Below are positions 15,013-25,799 of a stretch of DNA of 64,000 bases, piece after piece. Origin of the DNA: Deinococcus apachensis DSM 19763 (GTDB lineage: Bacteria > Deinococcota > Deinococci > Deinococcales > Deinococcaceae). The position numbers and the translations under genes are program-made. The stretch lies in assembly GCF_000381345.1 (NCBI RefSeq), contig NZ_KB906401.1:62001-126000 (forward strand), written 5' to 3'. Below the pieces are notes generated by a model, which worked only from the letters and a program-made list of their open reading frames with translations, ran no database searches and had not been told where the DNA came from. Numbering within the stretch: position 1 is the stretch's first letter; each line of letters begins with the position of its first letter.

Positions 15013-15018
15013 TACAAT
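15013..15018 (+). promoter_or_regulatory. -10 box of plsY (leaderless start)
   Basis: TACAAT, a near-consensus -10 element, ends seven bases before the GTG start of plsY. Transcription would begin at or within a base or two of the start codon, and no ribosome binding site is present. Confidence 0.6.
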
Positions 15019-15025
15019 CAGGGCC

Positions 15026-15619
15026 GTGATCCTGCTCGCCGCCCTCGCCGTGCTCGCCGCCTACCTGATCGGCTCGATCCCCGCCGCTGCCTGGGTGGCG
15101 CGGGGACGCGGCGTGGACATCCGCAAGGTGGGCAGCGGCAACAGCGGCGCCACCAATGTCCTGCGCGCACTGGGAAGCGGCCCGGCCCTCGTCGTGGCGC
15201 TCTTTGACATGCTCAAGGGCGCGCTCGCCGTATGGCTGGGGCGACTCCTGGGCCTGGACCCCGCCCTGTGCGCCCTGTGCGGGGTGGCCGCCGTGCTCGG
15301 CCACAACTTCAGCCCCTTCCTGGGCTGGCGGGGCGGCAAGGGCGTGGCGACCAGCTTCGGCACGATCGTTGCCGTGGACCCGGTCGTGGGCGGGGGCGCC
15401 TTTGTTGTCGGGGCGGCCTGCATCTGGCTCACCCGCTTTGTGAGCGCGGGGAGCATTCTGGGGGCGCTGACCGCCGTGACCCTGGCTGCCACTCTCGCCC
15501 GCCCCGGCTGGCTGATCCTGACCGTCGCCTTTCTCGCCGCGCTGCTGATCTGGCAGCACCGCGACAACATCACGCGCCTCCAGGCCGGGAACGAGCGGCG
15601 GCTGGGCCAGAAGGGGTGA
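15026..15619 (+). CDS. plsY: Glycerol-3-phosphate acyltransferase PlsY
   Basis: 197-residue inner membrane enzyme that uses acyl-phosphate to acylate glycerol-3-phosphate, the first membrane step of phospholipid synthesis. All three signature motifs are present: [10 protein letters not shown] (about 37-46), GHNFSPF (about 92-98) and [10 protein letters not shown] (about 103-112). There are five to six hydrophobic segments. Start GTG 15026 is supported by the TACAAT box just upstream. The length is usual. Confidence 0.95.
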   Translation: MILLAALAVLAAYLIGSIPAAAWVARGRGVDIRKVGSGNSGATNVLRALGSGPALVVALFDMLKGALAVWLGRLLGLDPALCALCGVAAVLGHNFSPFLGWRGGKGVATSFGTIVAVDPVVGGGAFVVGAACIWLTRFVSAGSILGALTAVTLAATLARPGWLILTVAFLAALLIWQHRDNITRLQAGNERRLGQKG

Positions 15620-15764
15620 GGCAGGGCGAGCGCGGAGTCGCAAGGGGGCCTTTGACTCCCCTACAGTGCGGCTCTGCGAGTCCGGCCAGAACCCGACCTC
15701 GCGCTGGCCCTGAGGAAGGTGGAACCGGGCACCAGCCTCCTTCCGCCTTGCGCTATGCTGGGCG

Positions 15765-15803
<39 letters not shown>

Positions 15804-15821
15804 TTCGGCCCGGGAGCGTCC

Positions 15822-16121
15822 ATGCCGGTCAGGATTCGCATTTACGGTCAAGAAGCCACCTTCTCGAGGGGGTGCTGGACCTGTGAGGACGACAGCCTCC
15901 AGGCGATGCTCGAAGCCCTGGCCGACCCCCGCGCCCTCACCGAGGAGCAGGAGCACGCCCACGCCCTGTACGCGGCCGGGCGCTACGGCGGGATGATCTT
16001 CATCTCGGGAAACTGGGAGATGGCTCCCCACCCCGAGGCTGAGATCAAGATGAGTGACATCGCCTCCCAGGGGCGGCCTGAGCGCGCGGGCTGGCTCACG
16101 TTTCTGCGCCGCAAGAGATAA
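15822..16121 (+). CDS. Small conserved-looking protein of unknown function
   Basis: 99 residues; not recognised. It starts [21 protein letters not shown] and contains a CxxC-like pair (GCWTCED), an acidic helix and [12 protein letters not shown]. There is no signal peptide or membrane segment. Start ATG 15822 has GGGAG about six bases upstream; an in-frame start 30 bases earlier is possible. A TATGCT -10-like box lies about 70 bases upstream (near 15753). It sits alone between plsY and the asd leader. Codon use matches its neighbours, so it is probably real. Confidence 0.6.
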   Translation: MPVRIRIYGQEATFSRGCWTCEDDSLQAMLEALADPRALTEEQEHAHALYAAGRYGGMIFISGNWEMAPHPEAEIKMSDIASQGRPERAGWLTFLRRKR

Positions 16122-16142
16122 GGACTTCCCTAGCCCGGCCCC

Positions 16143-16171
16143 TTGACCCCCCGGCCCCCGGCGGGTACCTT
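16143..16171 (+). promoter_or_regulatory. Sigma70 promoter of the asd leader
   Basis: TTGACC (16143-16148) and TACCTT (16166-16171) with a 17-base spacer form the best-matched promoter in this part of the window. The start point would fall at about the leader peptide ATG (16178), so the leader peptide is translated from a leaderless RNA. Confidence 0.75.
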
Positions 16172-16177
16172 GCCCCC

Positions 16178-16207
16178 ATGCGCCGCCCCCTGACGATCAC
16201 CCCCTAG
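16178..16207 (+). CDS. Leader peptide of the asd attenuator
   Basis: A nine-codon ORF encodes M-R-R-P-L-T-I-T-P followed by TAG. The ACG-ATC-ACC run encodes Thr-Ile-Thr, two end products of the aspartate pathway that Asd feeds. It starts six bases after the -10 box with no ribosome binding site. Its stop codon touches the first arm of the antiterminator hairpin. The arrangement copies the logic of E. coli thrL, but this peptide is much shorter. Too short for statistical gene finding; support is the context. Confidence 0.65.
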   Translation: MRRPLTITP

Positions 16208-16256
16208 GGCGGCTTCGCGTTCAGGCCGCCCGCAACTCCTGCGCGGCGGCTTTTTT
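16207..16256 (+). terminator. Attenuator: mutually exclusive antiterminator and terminator before asd
   Basis: Arm A GGGCGGC (16207-16213) pairs perfectly with arm B GCCGCCC (16225-16231). Arm B also pairs with arm C GGCGGC (16245-16250), extended by CGCA/TGCG with one bulged C, and arm C is followed by TTTTTT (16251-16256). A:B and B:C cannot coexist. A ribosome stalled on the Thr/Ile codons would leave arm A free, so A:B forms and transcription continues; a ribosome reaching the TAG covers arm A, so the terminator forms. The pairing is read directly from sequence; the regulation is inferred. Confidence 0.75.
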
Positions 16257-16282
16257 CGGTAGACCTTGAAGGAGGCGTGGGA

Positions 16283-17302
<1,020 letters not shown>

Positions 17303-17372
17303 GGCGTCCGGGACCGGGGCCACTGGGGGAACCCTCCCGGTGGCCCCTCCCCTTTTGGGGCAGACTGGGGAG

Positions 17373-18014
17373 GTGAGACGGCGGCCCACCCTTCCTCCTC
17401 AATCCGCCCGCAGGCGTTCCCCCACCGGGGTGGCCGCGGGACTGGCGCTGCTGCTCGTCGGCGTGATCTGGGGACAGGAACTGCTCGACCAGTTCGCCTT
17501 CGGGGGAGCGCTCGATCAGTACGGGATCGTGCCGCGCGATCCGGGCAGCCTCTCCCACATCCTCAGCGCGCCCTTCCTGCACGGCGGCCTGGGGCACCTC
17601 CTTGCCAACACCGTGCCGCTCGCCGTCCTCGCCTTCATGAGTGCGCTGCGCGGGGCGGCCCGTTTCCTCGTGGCGACCCTGGTGATCGTCGTGGTGGGCG
17701 GGCTGCTCGTGTGGCTGCTGGGGCGCGGGGGCAGCCTGCACCTGGGAGCCTCGGAACTCGTGTTCGGCTACCTCGCCTACCTGCTCGGGGTAGGCTGGTG
17801 GGAGCGGACACCCGCCGCCATCGCCGTCGCCGTGGTCGCGCTGTTCCTGTACGGCGGGGCGCTGTGGGGCGTGCTGCCCACCAATCCCCTGATCTCCTGG
17901 GAATCGCACCTCTTCGGCTTCGTGGCGGGGTTGATCGCGGCGGCGCTGCTGCACCGCAGGCGGCCCCGGCCGGAGGATGGGGTCAGCGCGTATTCGCCCC
18001 GTTCCAGGTTTTGA
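17373..18014 (+). CDS. Rhomboid family intramembrane serine protease
   Basis: About 213 residues with six hydrophobic segments. The catalytic Ser is in LGASELVFG (about residue 127; the last Gly of the usual GxSG is Glu here) and the catalytic His is in [12 protein letters not shown] (about 179). The helix-2 [11 protein letters not shown] motif is also present. Start GTG 17373 is preferred, with a CAGACT box six bases upstream, over an upstream in-frame ATG at 17340. The substrate is unknown. The GASE variation is worth noting, but Gly at that position is not strictly required. Confidence 0.85.
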   Translation: MRRRPTLPPQSARRRSPTGVAAGLALLLVGVIWGQELLDQFAFGGALDQYGIVPRDPGSLSHILSAPFLHGGLGHLLANTVPLAVLAFMSALRGAARFLVATLVIVVVGGLLVWLLGRGGSLHLGASELVFGYLAYLLGVGWWERTPAAIAVAVVALFLYGGALWGVLPTNPLISWESHLFGFVAGLIAAALLHRRRPRPEDGVSAYSPRSRF

Positions 18015-18028
18015 AGGGCTGGGGGCCG

Positions 18029-18811
18029 TCAGGAAACTGTTTCTGCCCCCCGCGCTGCCCAGCGGACGAAGCGCATGACCTCCGGCAACGTGTTCGGGTC
18101 CAGCGTCTCGTCCTCGCGCCAGAGCCGCGAACGTTCGGTGAGCAGGCGCCATTCCTCCGGCAGAGCCCCCAGCGCCCAGGCGACGGCCCGCGGCTTGCTC
18201 GGCAGCTCGTCCGTCCGCAGGGTGAAGTGCGCGCGGCACATGGTCTCGACCGCGAACGCTTGATAGCTGCGGCGCAGGAGCCAGTCGGGGGCGTCCGGCA
18301 ACGCGGCCCACCAGCACAGTTGCTCCCACACGGCGGCCTTGAGTTCCGAGGGCGTGATGGGTTCAATCAGCGTCTTCGGGTCCGGCCCCAGGAGGGTCAC
18401 GCCCCGCTCGCTGACGATCCAGCGTTCAAGCACCCAGTCCGCGCCGTGATCCGCCCAGCCGAAGGTCCAGTCCGGTCCGATGGACGGATGGCGCCGCTCA
18501 CCCGGACCGAAGCGGCGCAGGGCCATGCGGTCGATGTAGGACCCCTCCAGATGGCGCGCGTAGGGGTTCAGAAGAGTCGCCAGCCCCGAGTGCAGCTCGG
18601 CCAGGGCGGCAAACTGGTTCTCGGTAACGGGCCTTTCCGTCACGGTGAGGAAATCTATGTCGCTCGTGACCGGGTCGAAGTCGCCCAGGGCGAGGGAGCC
18701 ACGCAAGTACACGCCGACGAGGTCAGAACCCAGCGCGGCCTGCACTCCAGGCAGCAGGGCGTCCAGCATCGCGCGAACCTCAGGGGTGAACTGGGACGAC
18801 AGCTCCCTCAC
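18029..18811 (-). CDS. Nucleotidyltransferase, aminoglycoside adenylyltransferase-like (DUF4111)
   Basis: 260 residues. The N-terminal nucleotidyltransferase motif [16 protein letters not shown] (about 38-53) has the Gly-Ser and the two metal-binding Asp residues. The rest is the helical DUF4111 region found in AadA-type spectinomycin/streptomycin adenylyltransferases. Resistance is possible but chromosomal homologues often have no known substrate. Its GTG start overlaps the stop of the upstream VOC gene (GTGA), so the two are coupled. Confidence 0.82.
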   Translation of the reverse strand: MRELSSQFTPEVRAMLDALLPGVQAALGSDLVGVYLRGSLALGDFDPVTSDIDFLTVTERPVTENQFAALAELHSGLATLLNPYARHLEGSYIDRMALRRFGPGERRHPSIGPDWTFGWADHGADWVLERWIVSERGVTLLGPDPKTLIEPITPSELKAAVWEQLCWWAALPDAPDWLLRRSYQAFAVETMCRAHFTLRTDELPSKPRAVAWALGALPEEWRLLTERSRLWREDETLDPNTLPEVMRFVRWAARGAETVS

Positions 18812-19431
18812 AGCGTCACGGGTCCCTCCGGCGTCTCCAGGATCGCCAGGAGTTCGGGCTGCGGCGCCTCGTAGACCTCCACCTCGCCTACGAAGTTCAA
18901 TGTGTTCAGCACCGCCCGCAACCCGTCAGGGTCGGGAGCACCCAGGCGCAGGGTCAGGAGGCGCACCCCCACGTCGGGGAGGCGGGTGGGAGGCGGTGGC
19001 GTGTGCCAGCGGATGAGGCTGGGGCGCACGCCGCCACCGGGCAGCGAGCTGTCCCCCGGCACCGTCAGCATCCAGCGGTTCTCGCCGCGGGAGAGGTCCA
19101 GCGGCTCACCGAATGGGGCGAGATCCAGGCCACCCAGGTCAGGCACCCGCGCGACCCAGTGGATGAGCAGCGGGCCGTCCTCCAGCCGCTCCTGCATTTC
19201 GGGCGTGTCCAGCCCGAACCAGCGCGGGCGACGTGGGGCGGGGGCCTGCGGGTTCACCGCGATCACCTCCAGGTACGCCGTGGGGCCGAGGGACAGCAGG
19301 ACGTTGTGGGTGCCGAACCGCTCGTGCTCGCCACCGGGCTGTGTGGGCACGTTCAGGCGCCCCTCCAGCCAGGCCCGCCCCTCGGGCAGCGTGCGGGCGG
19401 CGACGACGAGGTGGTCGAGGTGGGCGGTCAT
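18808..19431 (-). CDS. VOC/glyoxalase-like protein (Glyoxalase_3 type)
   Basis: 207 residues. It begins [22 protein letters not shown], with [23 protein letters not shown] after it, the pattern of the Glyoxalase_3-like domain. The reaction is unknown. The start ATG lies six bases after a TATCCT box with no ribosome binding site, so it is probably leaderless. It is translationally coupled to the nucleotidyltransferase downstream. Confidence 0.83.
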   Translation of the reverse strand: MTAHLDHLVVAARTLPEGRAWLEGRLNVPTQPGGEHERFGTHNVLLSLGPTAYLEVIAVNPQAPAPRRPRWFGLDTPEMQERLEDGPLLIHWVARVPDLGGLDLAPFGEPLDLSRGENRWMLTVPGDSSLPGGGVRPSLIRWHTPPPPTRLPDVGVRLLTLRLGAPDPDGLRAVLNTLNFVGEVEVYEAPQPELLAILETPEGPVTL

Positions 19432-19445
19432 GGGGTGAGGATAGG

Positions 19446-20850
19446 CTAGGGGCGACGCAGCCAGCCCCCGAAGGTTGAGTTGGTCGCCTGTTCCTGAAGA
19501 AAGACCGCGTAGGTGGGAGCCCTGGGAGCTTCACTAGAACCGGGCTCCAGCAGGGATGCGGAGGCCAGCACTTTGGCGACCACCTGCGTGCCGTCCAGCA
19601 GGGTCAGGTTCGCCCGCAGTTCGGGAAGGAACATCCGGCCCTGGGGCTTGAGCTTGGCGTCAAAGCCGCTGTCCAACGTCCCCCGCACTTCCAGAGAACG
19701 CCCGTTCAGGCGAGCGGTCCCGGTGACGTCGGCCGTCCACTCGCCGGTTCGGTTGGTCCGCACGTCCAGGGTGAGGGCACAGTCCTGCACGGCCAGCCGC
19801 CACGACCCGGCCTCCCAGCCGACGAAGTGGTGCCCGTCACCTATCTTCCCCGACGACCAGGTGCGGTACAGGACGCCCTCCTCTGTCAGCAGACTCCCAT
19901 TGACGGAAGCGCCGGACAGGGTCGCCTCGGGCAACAGTTCCGTGGCTCCCGACTTGAGATTCAGGAGCCCGATCTCCCGGGAGGCCCAGGCCCGCTGGTA
20001 GGCGACGCGCTGCCCACCCGGGAGGGGCAACAGGGTCTGAATCGACGAGCAGTTCAGTTCACCTGGCGCCCGGAAAGTGTTCAGCAGGTGACCCTGGGCA
20101 TTACGAACTTCGACAAAGCCGTCGTTGTAACCGAGCAGCAGCCGCTCAGGCTCACCGCTAACGGCGGGCAGGGTTTCCACCGCCGTGACGCCCACGAGTG
20201 GGGAGGAGGTGTGCGGGCAGTTCGGCGTCAGGTGCAAATCCTGAACTTCGAGTTTCCTGCCATCACGGGACTGCATGATCGCCTCTTCGGTCACCCACCA
20301 GTGGTCGTCACTCGACCGCCGCAGGAGGATCTGGTTCTTCTCCAGCACCACGGTCGGCAGGGCTGTCCCGTCCACAGTTGAGAGGCGCTTACTGCCGCCG
20401 TCCGCTGCAGGCAGGGTATAAAGCACCCGCCCGTTCGGGCTGAGGTGCCAGTCCCCGGTGAGAGGACGGCTGGACTCCAGGCGCAGGCTGGTCGCGTCGT
20501 AAATATCCAGACCATCACGGTTGAGCACGGCCAGCCTGCATCGGAGCGGTACGCGATGTCCACGGCCCCAGGGAGGGGCAGGCGGGCCAGTTGAGCGCCA
20601 CTGCCAGCGTCCATGACCCGCAGGAACGACTGGGGGCCGAAGCCCGTGTTTATATCAGTGCCCTCCCTCAGATAGACGCGCCCACCCCCGAAAATGCCCG
20701 GTCGATGGACACCGACTCGTCCAGACTTCCCTCCCAGTGCCCCTGCAAGACCCGGGGGTCGTCCATCCCCACTTCGACGGGCTTGTACCCCTGGGGACAG
20801 GCGGTCAGGAGCAGGCTCAGGCCGAACAGGGCGGGCAGCAGACGCTTCAC
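19446..20850 (-). pseudogene. Lipoprotein with beta-propeller-like body, broken by two frameshifts
   Basis: Three reading frames on the minus strand join into one protein if one G is added at two G tracts. The first frame starts at GTG 20850 with a lipoprotein signal ([21 protein letters not shown]) and runs into a stop at 20668; adding one G at the run 20685-20689 continues it as [20 protein letters not shown]. Adding one G near 20535 then joins the long frame (AVLNRDGLDIYDATSLR). The corrected length is 468 residues, an exact codon multiple. The body looks like a repeat-rich beta-propeller, and the C-terminal part mentions no known catalytic motif. Either a real pseudogene or homopolymer sequencing errors. 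Confidence 0.75.
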
Positions 20851-20901
20851 ACCGGGGAGCTTAACCCGGCCTTCATCTCCCGTTGCGCGACTTTGCCCCG
20901 C

Positions 20902-22179
20902 TCACGCCCCGCGCGGGCGGCTCATGCCCGCCAGGTCGCCGAGGAGGATGGCCGCCGCCTTCTCGCCACTTTCCATCGCGCCCTGGATGCTGCTCGACGC
21001 GGTGACCTCGGAGGCGAGGAGGACGCTGGGGAGGCCGGTGGCGTGGCCGGGAAGGGTCGCGGCGTACTCGGGAGGCTGCGGGTACTGGGCGTGGTGGATG
21101 CGCTCGATGCCCAGCGTCCGCAGGCCGCCCGCGCCCGCCCCGTACCAGCGGCTCAGCTCGCCGCGTACCCGGGCGTCCAGCGAGTCGTCGTCGAGGTCGG
21201 GCAGGCCCGGGACCGAGACGGTCAGGAGGTGCCCCCCGGCGGGCGCCCGCTCGGGAATCACGTTGCTGACCCACTGGGCGTTGTTGATCAGCCCGTCCTC
21301 GGCGTTCAGCAGGAGGCGGAGCTGGCGGTCGAGCCGGGTGGCCGAGGCGTAATACAGGTAGGTGCTGCCCAGGCTCCCGCGCGACACCGGCTCGCCCGTC
21401 AGCACCTGGGCGGTGTCCGGGTCGGTGGCGACGATCACCGCGCGGGCATCGATCTCCCCGGCGGAGGTGACGGCGGTCACGTGCCCGTTGCCCGGAGTGG
21501 GGCCATACGGCAGGAGGCGGGTGACCCGCACGCCGGTCGTCACCTCCACGCCCTGGGCGAGCTGGGCCGGAATCTCACCGACCCCCGCGCGGGGCAGGGC
21601 CGTGCCGCCGTCCACCAGCATGCGGAAGTAGTAGCGGAACAGCCGCGCGCTCGTGTGCAGGTCGCGCCGCAGGAAGATGCCGCCGAAGAAGGGGCGGAAG
21701 AAGCTGTCGATGGCGCCCTCGCTGAAGCCCTGGCGACGCAGATAGCCCTCCGTCGTCTCGTCGGGGCCATTCAGCAGGGTGTGAGGGGCGGGGGCACGCA
21801 GCGCGGCCACCAGACGGGCCACCCGCAGCTTGTCGCCCAGCGAGAGCGCCCGGGAGGTCAGCGTGCCAGCCAGGCTGCCGGGGTCACGGAAGGGGTCGCC
21901 CAGCACCTCCGCCCGCGCCCCCCAGCGGATGGCCGCCGCCGAGGGAATCTGCACGAGGTCCAGCGCGTCAAAATCGAGGTGCCTCCGCAAGGCCGGGTAC
22001 GCCGGGAAGATCACCTGATACCCAGCGTCGAGGGTGTAACCGTCCACCACCCGGGTCGTCAGGCGCCCGCCCACCTGCCCCGCCGCCTCCAGCACGCGCA
22101 CGCGCCGCCCCACCCGCGTCAGCACGCGCGCCGCCGTCAGGCCCGAGAGCCCCGCGCCGATCACCAGAACGTCCAGCAT
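20902..22179 (-). CDS. FAD-dependent amine oxidase/desaturase-like protein
   Basis: 425 residues. The N-terminal dinucleotide fold ([15 protein letters not shown], 6-20, then [10 protein letters not shown]) is typical of the amine oxidase and phytoene desaturase superfamily. The middle and C-terminus fit protoporphyrinogen-oxidase-like or carotenoid-modifying enzymes, but the substrate is not evident. Deinococcus makes carotenoids, yet no crt genes are adjacent. The ATG is six bases after a TACCCT box without a ribosome binding site. Confidence 0.85.
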   Translation of the reverse strand: MLDVLVIGAGLSGLTAARVLTRVGRRVRVLEAAGQVGGRLTTRVVDGYTLDAGYQVIFPAYPALRRHLDFDALDLVQIPSAAAIRWGARAEVLGDPFRDPGSLAGTLTSRALSLGDKLRVARLVAALRAPAPHTLLNGPDETTEGYLRRQGFSEGAIDSFFRPFFGGIFLRRDLHTSARLFRYYFRMLVDGGTALPRAGVGEIPAQLAQGVEVTTGVRVTRLLPYGPTPGNGHVTAVTSAGEIDARAVIVATDPDTAQVLTGEPVSRGSLGSTYLYYASATRLDRQLRLLLNAEDGLINNAQWVSNVIPERAPAGGHLLTVSVPGLPDLDDDSLDARVRGELSRWYGAGAGGLRTLGIERIHHAQYPQPPEYAATLPGHATGLPSVLLASEVTASSSIQGAMESGEKAAAILLGDLAGMSRPRGA

Positions 22180-22213
22180 GGGGTGAGGGTAGCAGCCGGG
22201 GGCGACCCTTCCG

Positions 22214-22660
22214 TCAGCCCTGAAGCTTTTTCATGGTCTGGCCGATCCAGGGCACTCGCTCGGCGAGCAGGCGGCCCCCCACCGCGAAGGCCGTGGGCGG
22301 GTAGGAATGAAGGCGGATGTTGACGTTCTCCAGGTTCTCCCCCCCAACGCCAAACAGCTGGGCGAGCAGGGGCGTGAGGTGCCGCGCCACCCGCCGCTGC
22401 TGGCGCACGCTCATGTTCCAGTCGGAGAGTTCCACGGTCAGGTCGGCCGCGCCGCGCTCGCCCACCGAACGGGCGCCGATGTATAGATCGTCCTCGCCGT
22501 ACTCGGCGAAGTGGACGGTTGTGCGCTCGCGCAGCTCCTCGCGGGTGGGGCCGCCGCGGGGTGAGAAGAAGAGGAGGTTCACCGCCTCCGTCAGTTGCCC
22601 GGCGATGTGGCGCTTGCGCTCGGCGGGCAGGGGGGGACAGGTGACGCGCAGGTAGGGCAT
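22214..22660 (-). CDS. Tautomerase-like protein with N-terminal Pro
   Basis: 148 residues. It begins [20 protein letters not shown], then [17 protein letters not shown]: the beta-alpha-beta unit with catalytic Pro-2 of the 4-oxalocrotonate tautomerase superfamily. The second half repeats the unit loosely ([19 protein letters not shown]). The native substrate is unknown. It starts five bases after TAGACT, so probably leaderless. Confidence 0.78.
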   Translation of the reverse strand: MPYLRVTCPPLPAERKRHIAGQLTEAVNLLFFSPRGGPTREELRERTTVHFAEYGEDDLYIGARSVGERGAADLTVELSDWNMSVRQQRRVARHLTPLLAQLFGVGGENLENVNIRLHSYPPTAFAVGGRLLAERVPWIGQTMKKLQG

Positions 22661-22681
22661 GGGGCAGTCTATGCCCGCGCC

Positions 22682-23914
22682 TCAGCGGTCGAGCACGCTC
22701 ACGACTTCCACGTGGCTCGTCTGCGGGTAGAAGTCGTGGGGCGTCACCGAGCCCAGCCGCCAGCCCCGCCGGGTGAGGTCGCCCACGTCACGCGCCCAGG
22801 TCGCCGGGTCGCAGCTCACGTACACCAGGCGGTCGGCGGTACTGGCATGGACGTGGTCGCGCGCCCCCTCGTCCAGGCCCGCGCGGGGCGGGTCCACCAC
22901 GATCACGTCAGTGCCCAGCTCGCCGAAGCGCGAGGCGTCGCCGCTGCGGTAGGTCACGTTGCGCTCGCCACTCTGGGCGACCGCCTGTCGTCCCCGGCTG
23001 AGCGCCTCGGCGGCGGTGTCGAGCACGGTCACGCGGGTGAAGTGGGGGGCCAGGTGCCGCCCGATGGCCCCCGAGCCACCGTAGAGGTCCACCGCGTGCA
23101 GCCCCTTCCCGGCGAGGTCCGCCGCGTGGATGTACGCCAGGCCCGCCGCCTCGGGGTTCACCTGCGCGAAACCCGTCGCAGTGACGCCCACCCGCACGCG
23201 CCCGAACTGCTCCTGAATCTCGGCCTCACCTGTAATTAGGCGGACGCCCGCCCCGAACCTCTTTCCCGAGGGCTGGGCGAGGCTTACGCCCACCACCCCC
23301 GCGTCCATGAGGTGATCGGAGGCCCGCAGGAACACGCGCGGCTCACCCGCCCCGATCAACGCCGCCACGACCTCGCCCGTCAGGCGGCTGGCGCGGAAGG
23401 CGACCTCGGTGGCGGGGTCGAGGCGTTCGGGGTCAAGGCGGTCCATCACGGCCTGGATCGCCTCCATCACCAGCGGGTCCTGGCCCACGGGCTGCGGGTC
23501 GCGGCCCCGGCGCTCGCGGTAGGCCAGGCCCCCCGGCGTCACGAGGTACTGCGCCGTGTTGCGGTAGTGCCACTCGCGGGGGCTGGCGACCGTCTCCCCC
23601 ACGGGTGCGCGCAGCTTGGCGATGCGGGAGAGCGCCTCCTCCACGAAGCCGCGCTTGTACCGCAGTTGCGCCGGGTAAGAAGCGTGCGCGAGGTCCACGG
23701 TGGGCAGGTCGGGCGCCTCCACCCGGTCGGGGCTGGGCGACAGCACCTCGCGGGTCACGCCCTGGCGCACGCCACGGCCCGCCCGCACCGCCGCCGCGAC
23801 CCGCTCGCCCGGCAGCGCCCCGCGCACCAGGACCACGCCGGACTCATCCCGTGAGAGGCCCAACCCCCCCGCGACGAGTTTCTCGATATCCAGCGTGAGG
23901 AGAGCTTCGGGCAT
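22682..23914 (-). CDS. Class I SAM-dependent RNA uridine-C5 methyltransferase (RlmD/TrmA family)
   Basis: 410 residues. An N-terminal TRAM-like segment ([21 protein letters not shown]) precedes the methyltransferase domain with the SAM loop [22 protein letters not shown] and the catalytic Cys in [12 protein letters not shown]. It should methylate C5 of a uridine in rRNA or tRNA. The four Cys that hold an iron-sulfur cluster in E. coli RlmD are not visible. Start ATG 23914 follows TACCCT by seven bases; the frame is open further upstream, but that extension has no support. Confidence 0.87.
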   Translation of the reverse strand: MPEALLTLDIEKLVAGGLGLSRDESGVVLVRGALPGERVAAAVRAGRGVRQGVTREVLSPSPDRVEAPDLPTVDLAHASYPAQLRYKRGFVEEALSRIAKLRAPVGETVASPREWHYRNTAQYLVTPGGLAYRERRGRDPQPVGQDPLVMEAIQAVMDRLDPERLDPATEVAFRASRLTGEVVAALIGAGEPRVFLRASDHLMDAGVVGVSLAQPSGKRFGAGVRLITGEAEIQEQFGRVRVGVTATGFAQVNPEAAGLAYIHAADLAGKGLHAVDLYGGSGAIGRHLAPHFTRVTVLDTAAEALSRGRQAVAQSGERNVTYRSGDASRFGELGTDVIVVDPPRAGLDEGARDHVHASTADRLVYVSCDPATWARDVGDLTRRGWRLGSVTPHDFYPQTSHVEVVSVLDR

Positions 23915-24113
23915 GGGGGACAGGGTAGCGCGGGCGGAAGGCGGGATGGGGGCCGGGCTGACGGTGAGGACCCGGGACGAGGTCCAGACAGCCTGAGGGG
24001 GCTTCGCTCTGCAGGACGGGACAGGGCGAGGGCCGCTCGCCCCGAGTTCGCACCAGGACCCATAATGTGGGGATAGGACCCCCACACCCACCGTCCCCCG
24101 TTGAGGAGCCGCC

Positions 24114-25322
24114 GTGAACTCCAAACGAACCGTGCCGCAGCTTCTGCACGACCTGTGGGCCAGGCCGCAGGTCCGGCTGCCCGTCTACTTGCTGGGGCTG
24201 GTGCTCGTGTTTCTCCTCGCGCGGCGGCTGAGCGGCGTGCTTCTCACGGTGGGCGGTGCCTACGCCATCGCCTACCTGATCAACCCGGCGCTGATCTGGC
24301 TGGAAAAGCGGGGGCTGGGCCGGGGCTGGGGCGTGCTGCTGTTTACCCTCGCCCTCCTGGCCGTCTCGGCGCTGCTGTTCTGGCGGCTGGCGGACCAGGT
24401 CCTCAGCTTCGTGAGCAGCCTGCCCGCCCTGGCCGACCTGTTGACCCAGCTCCTCGACCGCGCGCTGCGGCACCCCAGCAGTGTCCCGGGCGTCGAGCAG
24501 CTTCAGGCCCGCCTCGCCGAGTACGTGCAGACCCGGGCCGCCGAGCTGGCGAGCAACATCGGCCCGCTGCTCGACCGCCTGCTGTCCTCCAGCCCCTCAC
24601 TGCTGGCCGACTGGCTGGCGTGGCTGGGCCGGATCGGTCTGCTGCTGACGCTGGCGCTGTACTTCGCCCTGGACTACCCCCGGATCACCAGCGGGCTCCT
24701 GAAGGCGTTCCCGCGGGAATGGCAGCCCGGCCTGGCGCGGCTGTCGGAGGACGTGAGCGTCTCCTTCGGGCGGGCCATCCGGGGGCTGCTCCTGACCGGA
24801 CTGGGGGTCGGGGTCCTCGCCGCGCTGGGCCTGCTGCTGCTGGGGGTACCCAACCCGCTGGCCCTGGGCCTGCTGACCGCCCTGACGTGGCTGATCCCCT
24901 TTGTCGGCATCTTCATCGCTGCCATCCCCCCGCTGCTGCTGGCCCTCTTGCAGGGTCCCCTCACGCTGGGCCTGGTGGCGGCGCTGTATTTCGTCCTTAA
25001 CCAGATCGGGGGCAACATCCTGGGCCCCATGATCATGGGCCGCACCACCCGGCTCGCCCCGGCGGCGCTCCTCGTCGCCGTGCTCGTGGGGCTCGCGCTG
25101 GGCGGAGCGCTGGGGGCGATGCTCGCGGGTCCCGCCGCCCTGCTGCTGCACCGCTGGGCCGTGCGCTACTGGCTGCCCAGCCGCGCCTACCAGGGCCAGG
25201 AGGAGCCGCAGGCCGTTCAGAGCGGGGAGGAGCCGAGCCAGAACGGGTCAGTCCTCCCGCCGCCTACGGTCACCCCCGCCGCTGCCCCTCCGCCAGGACC
25301 CCCGTCACGCCGCCCCAGATGA
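24114..25322 (+). CDS. AI-2E family transporter (PerM/YdiK type)
   Basis: 402-residue membrane protein with about eight hydrophobic segments and a long amphipathic stretch (about 95-165), the family pattern. The [29 protein letters not shown] and [14 protein letters not shown] regions are characteristic. Members export small molecules or act as sodium/proton antiporters; the substrate here is unknown. Start GTG 24114 has GAGGAG at 24103-24108. The Pro-rich tail overlaps the convergent DUF1440 gene by 53 bases. Confidence 0.87.
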   Translation: MNSKRTVPQLLHDLWARPQVRLPVYLLGLVLVFLLARRLSGVLLTVGGAYAIAYLINPALIWLEKRGLGRGWGVLLFTLALLAVSALLFWRLADQVLSFVSSLPALADLLTQLLDRALRHPSSVPGVEQLQARLAEYVQTRAAELASNIGPLLDRLLSSSPSLLADWLAWLGRIGLLLTLALYFALDYPRITSGLLKAFPREWQPGLARLSEDVSVSFGRAIRGLLLTGLGVGVLAALGLLLLGVPNPLALGLLTALTWLIPFVGIFIAAIPPLLLALLQGPLTLGLVAALYFVLNQIGGNILGPMIMGRTTRLAPAALLVAVLVGLALGGALGAMLAGPAALLLHRWAVRYWLPSRAYQGQEEPQAVQSGEEPSQNGSVLPPPTVTPAAAPPPGPPSRRPR

Positions 25323-25731
25323 GGTGCGCCGCGATCATCAGCGCGTTGCGGCGGGCTGGATGCTCGGTCGCCGGGCTCAGCAGGCCGAGGGCGGGCAGCA
25401 ATCCCAGGTAACTGCCGGTCCAGACGAGGAGACCCAGGCCACAGCCCTTGAGCACGGGGGAACCGGGCAGCGTCCGCAACGGCGCGTAGAGGCTCCCGGC
25501 GGCGGCCCCGTAGGCGAAGTGGTTGATCACAGTCGCTACCTTCAGAACGGGCTCCTTCTCGGCCACCGCGTCCAGCCCCACGGCCTCGGCGGCATGCTCG
25601 GTGATCTGCTCGGGCGGCAGCGGGTAGCGCTCGCGCCGGGGCAGCAGCCAGTGCTGGGCAGCCAGCATCCAGACCGACATGGGCAGGGTGGCGGCGCACC
25701 CGGCGAGGGCAGACCTCAGGAAGGAATTCAT
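25270..25731 (-). CDS. DUF1440-like small membrane protein
   Basis: 153 residues with three or four hydrophobic segments. The sequence LPMSVWMLAAQHWLLPRRERYPLPPEQITEH, then NHFAYGAAAGSLYAPL and [13 protein letters not shown], resembles DUF1440/YagU-type membrane proteins of unknown function. It overlaps the end of the convergent transporter gene by 53 bases. The ATG is preceded at six bases by CATGAT, matching the leaderless pattern. Confidence 0.7.
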   Translation of the reverse strand: MNSFLRSALAGCAATLPMSVWMLAAQHWLLPRRERYPLPPEQITEHAAEAVGLDAVAEKEPVLKVATVINHFAYGAAAGSLYAPLRTLPGSPVLKGCGLGLLVWTGSYLGLLPALGLLSPATEHPARRNALMIAAHLIWGGVTGVLAEGQRRG

Positions 25732-25799
25732 GCCCGGATCATGCTGTGGGCCATGGTGAGAGAAGGGAGATCAGAACTCTCCCACGTTGGGGACTCGGT

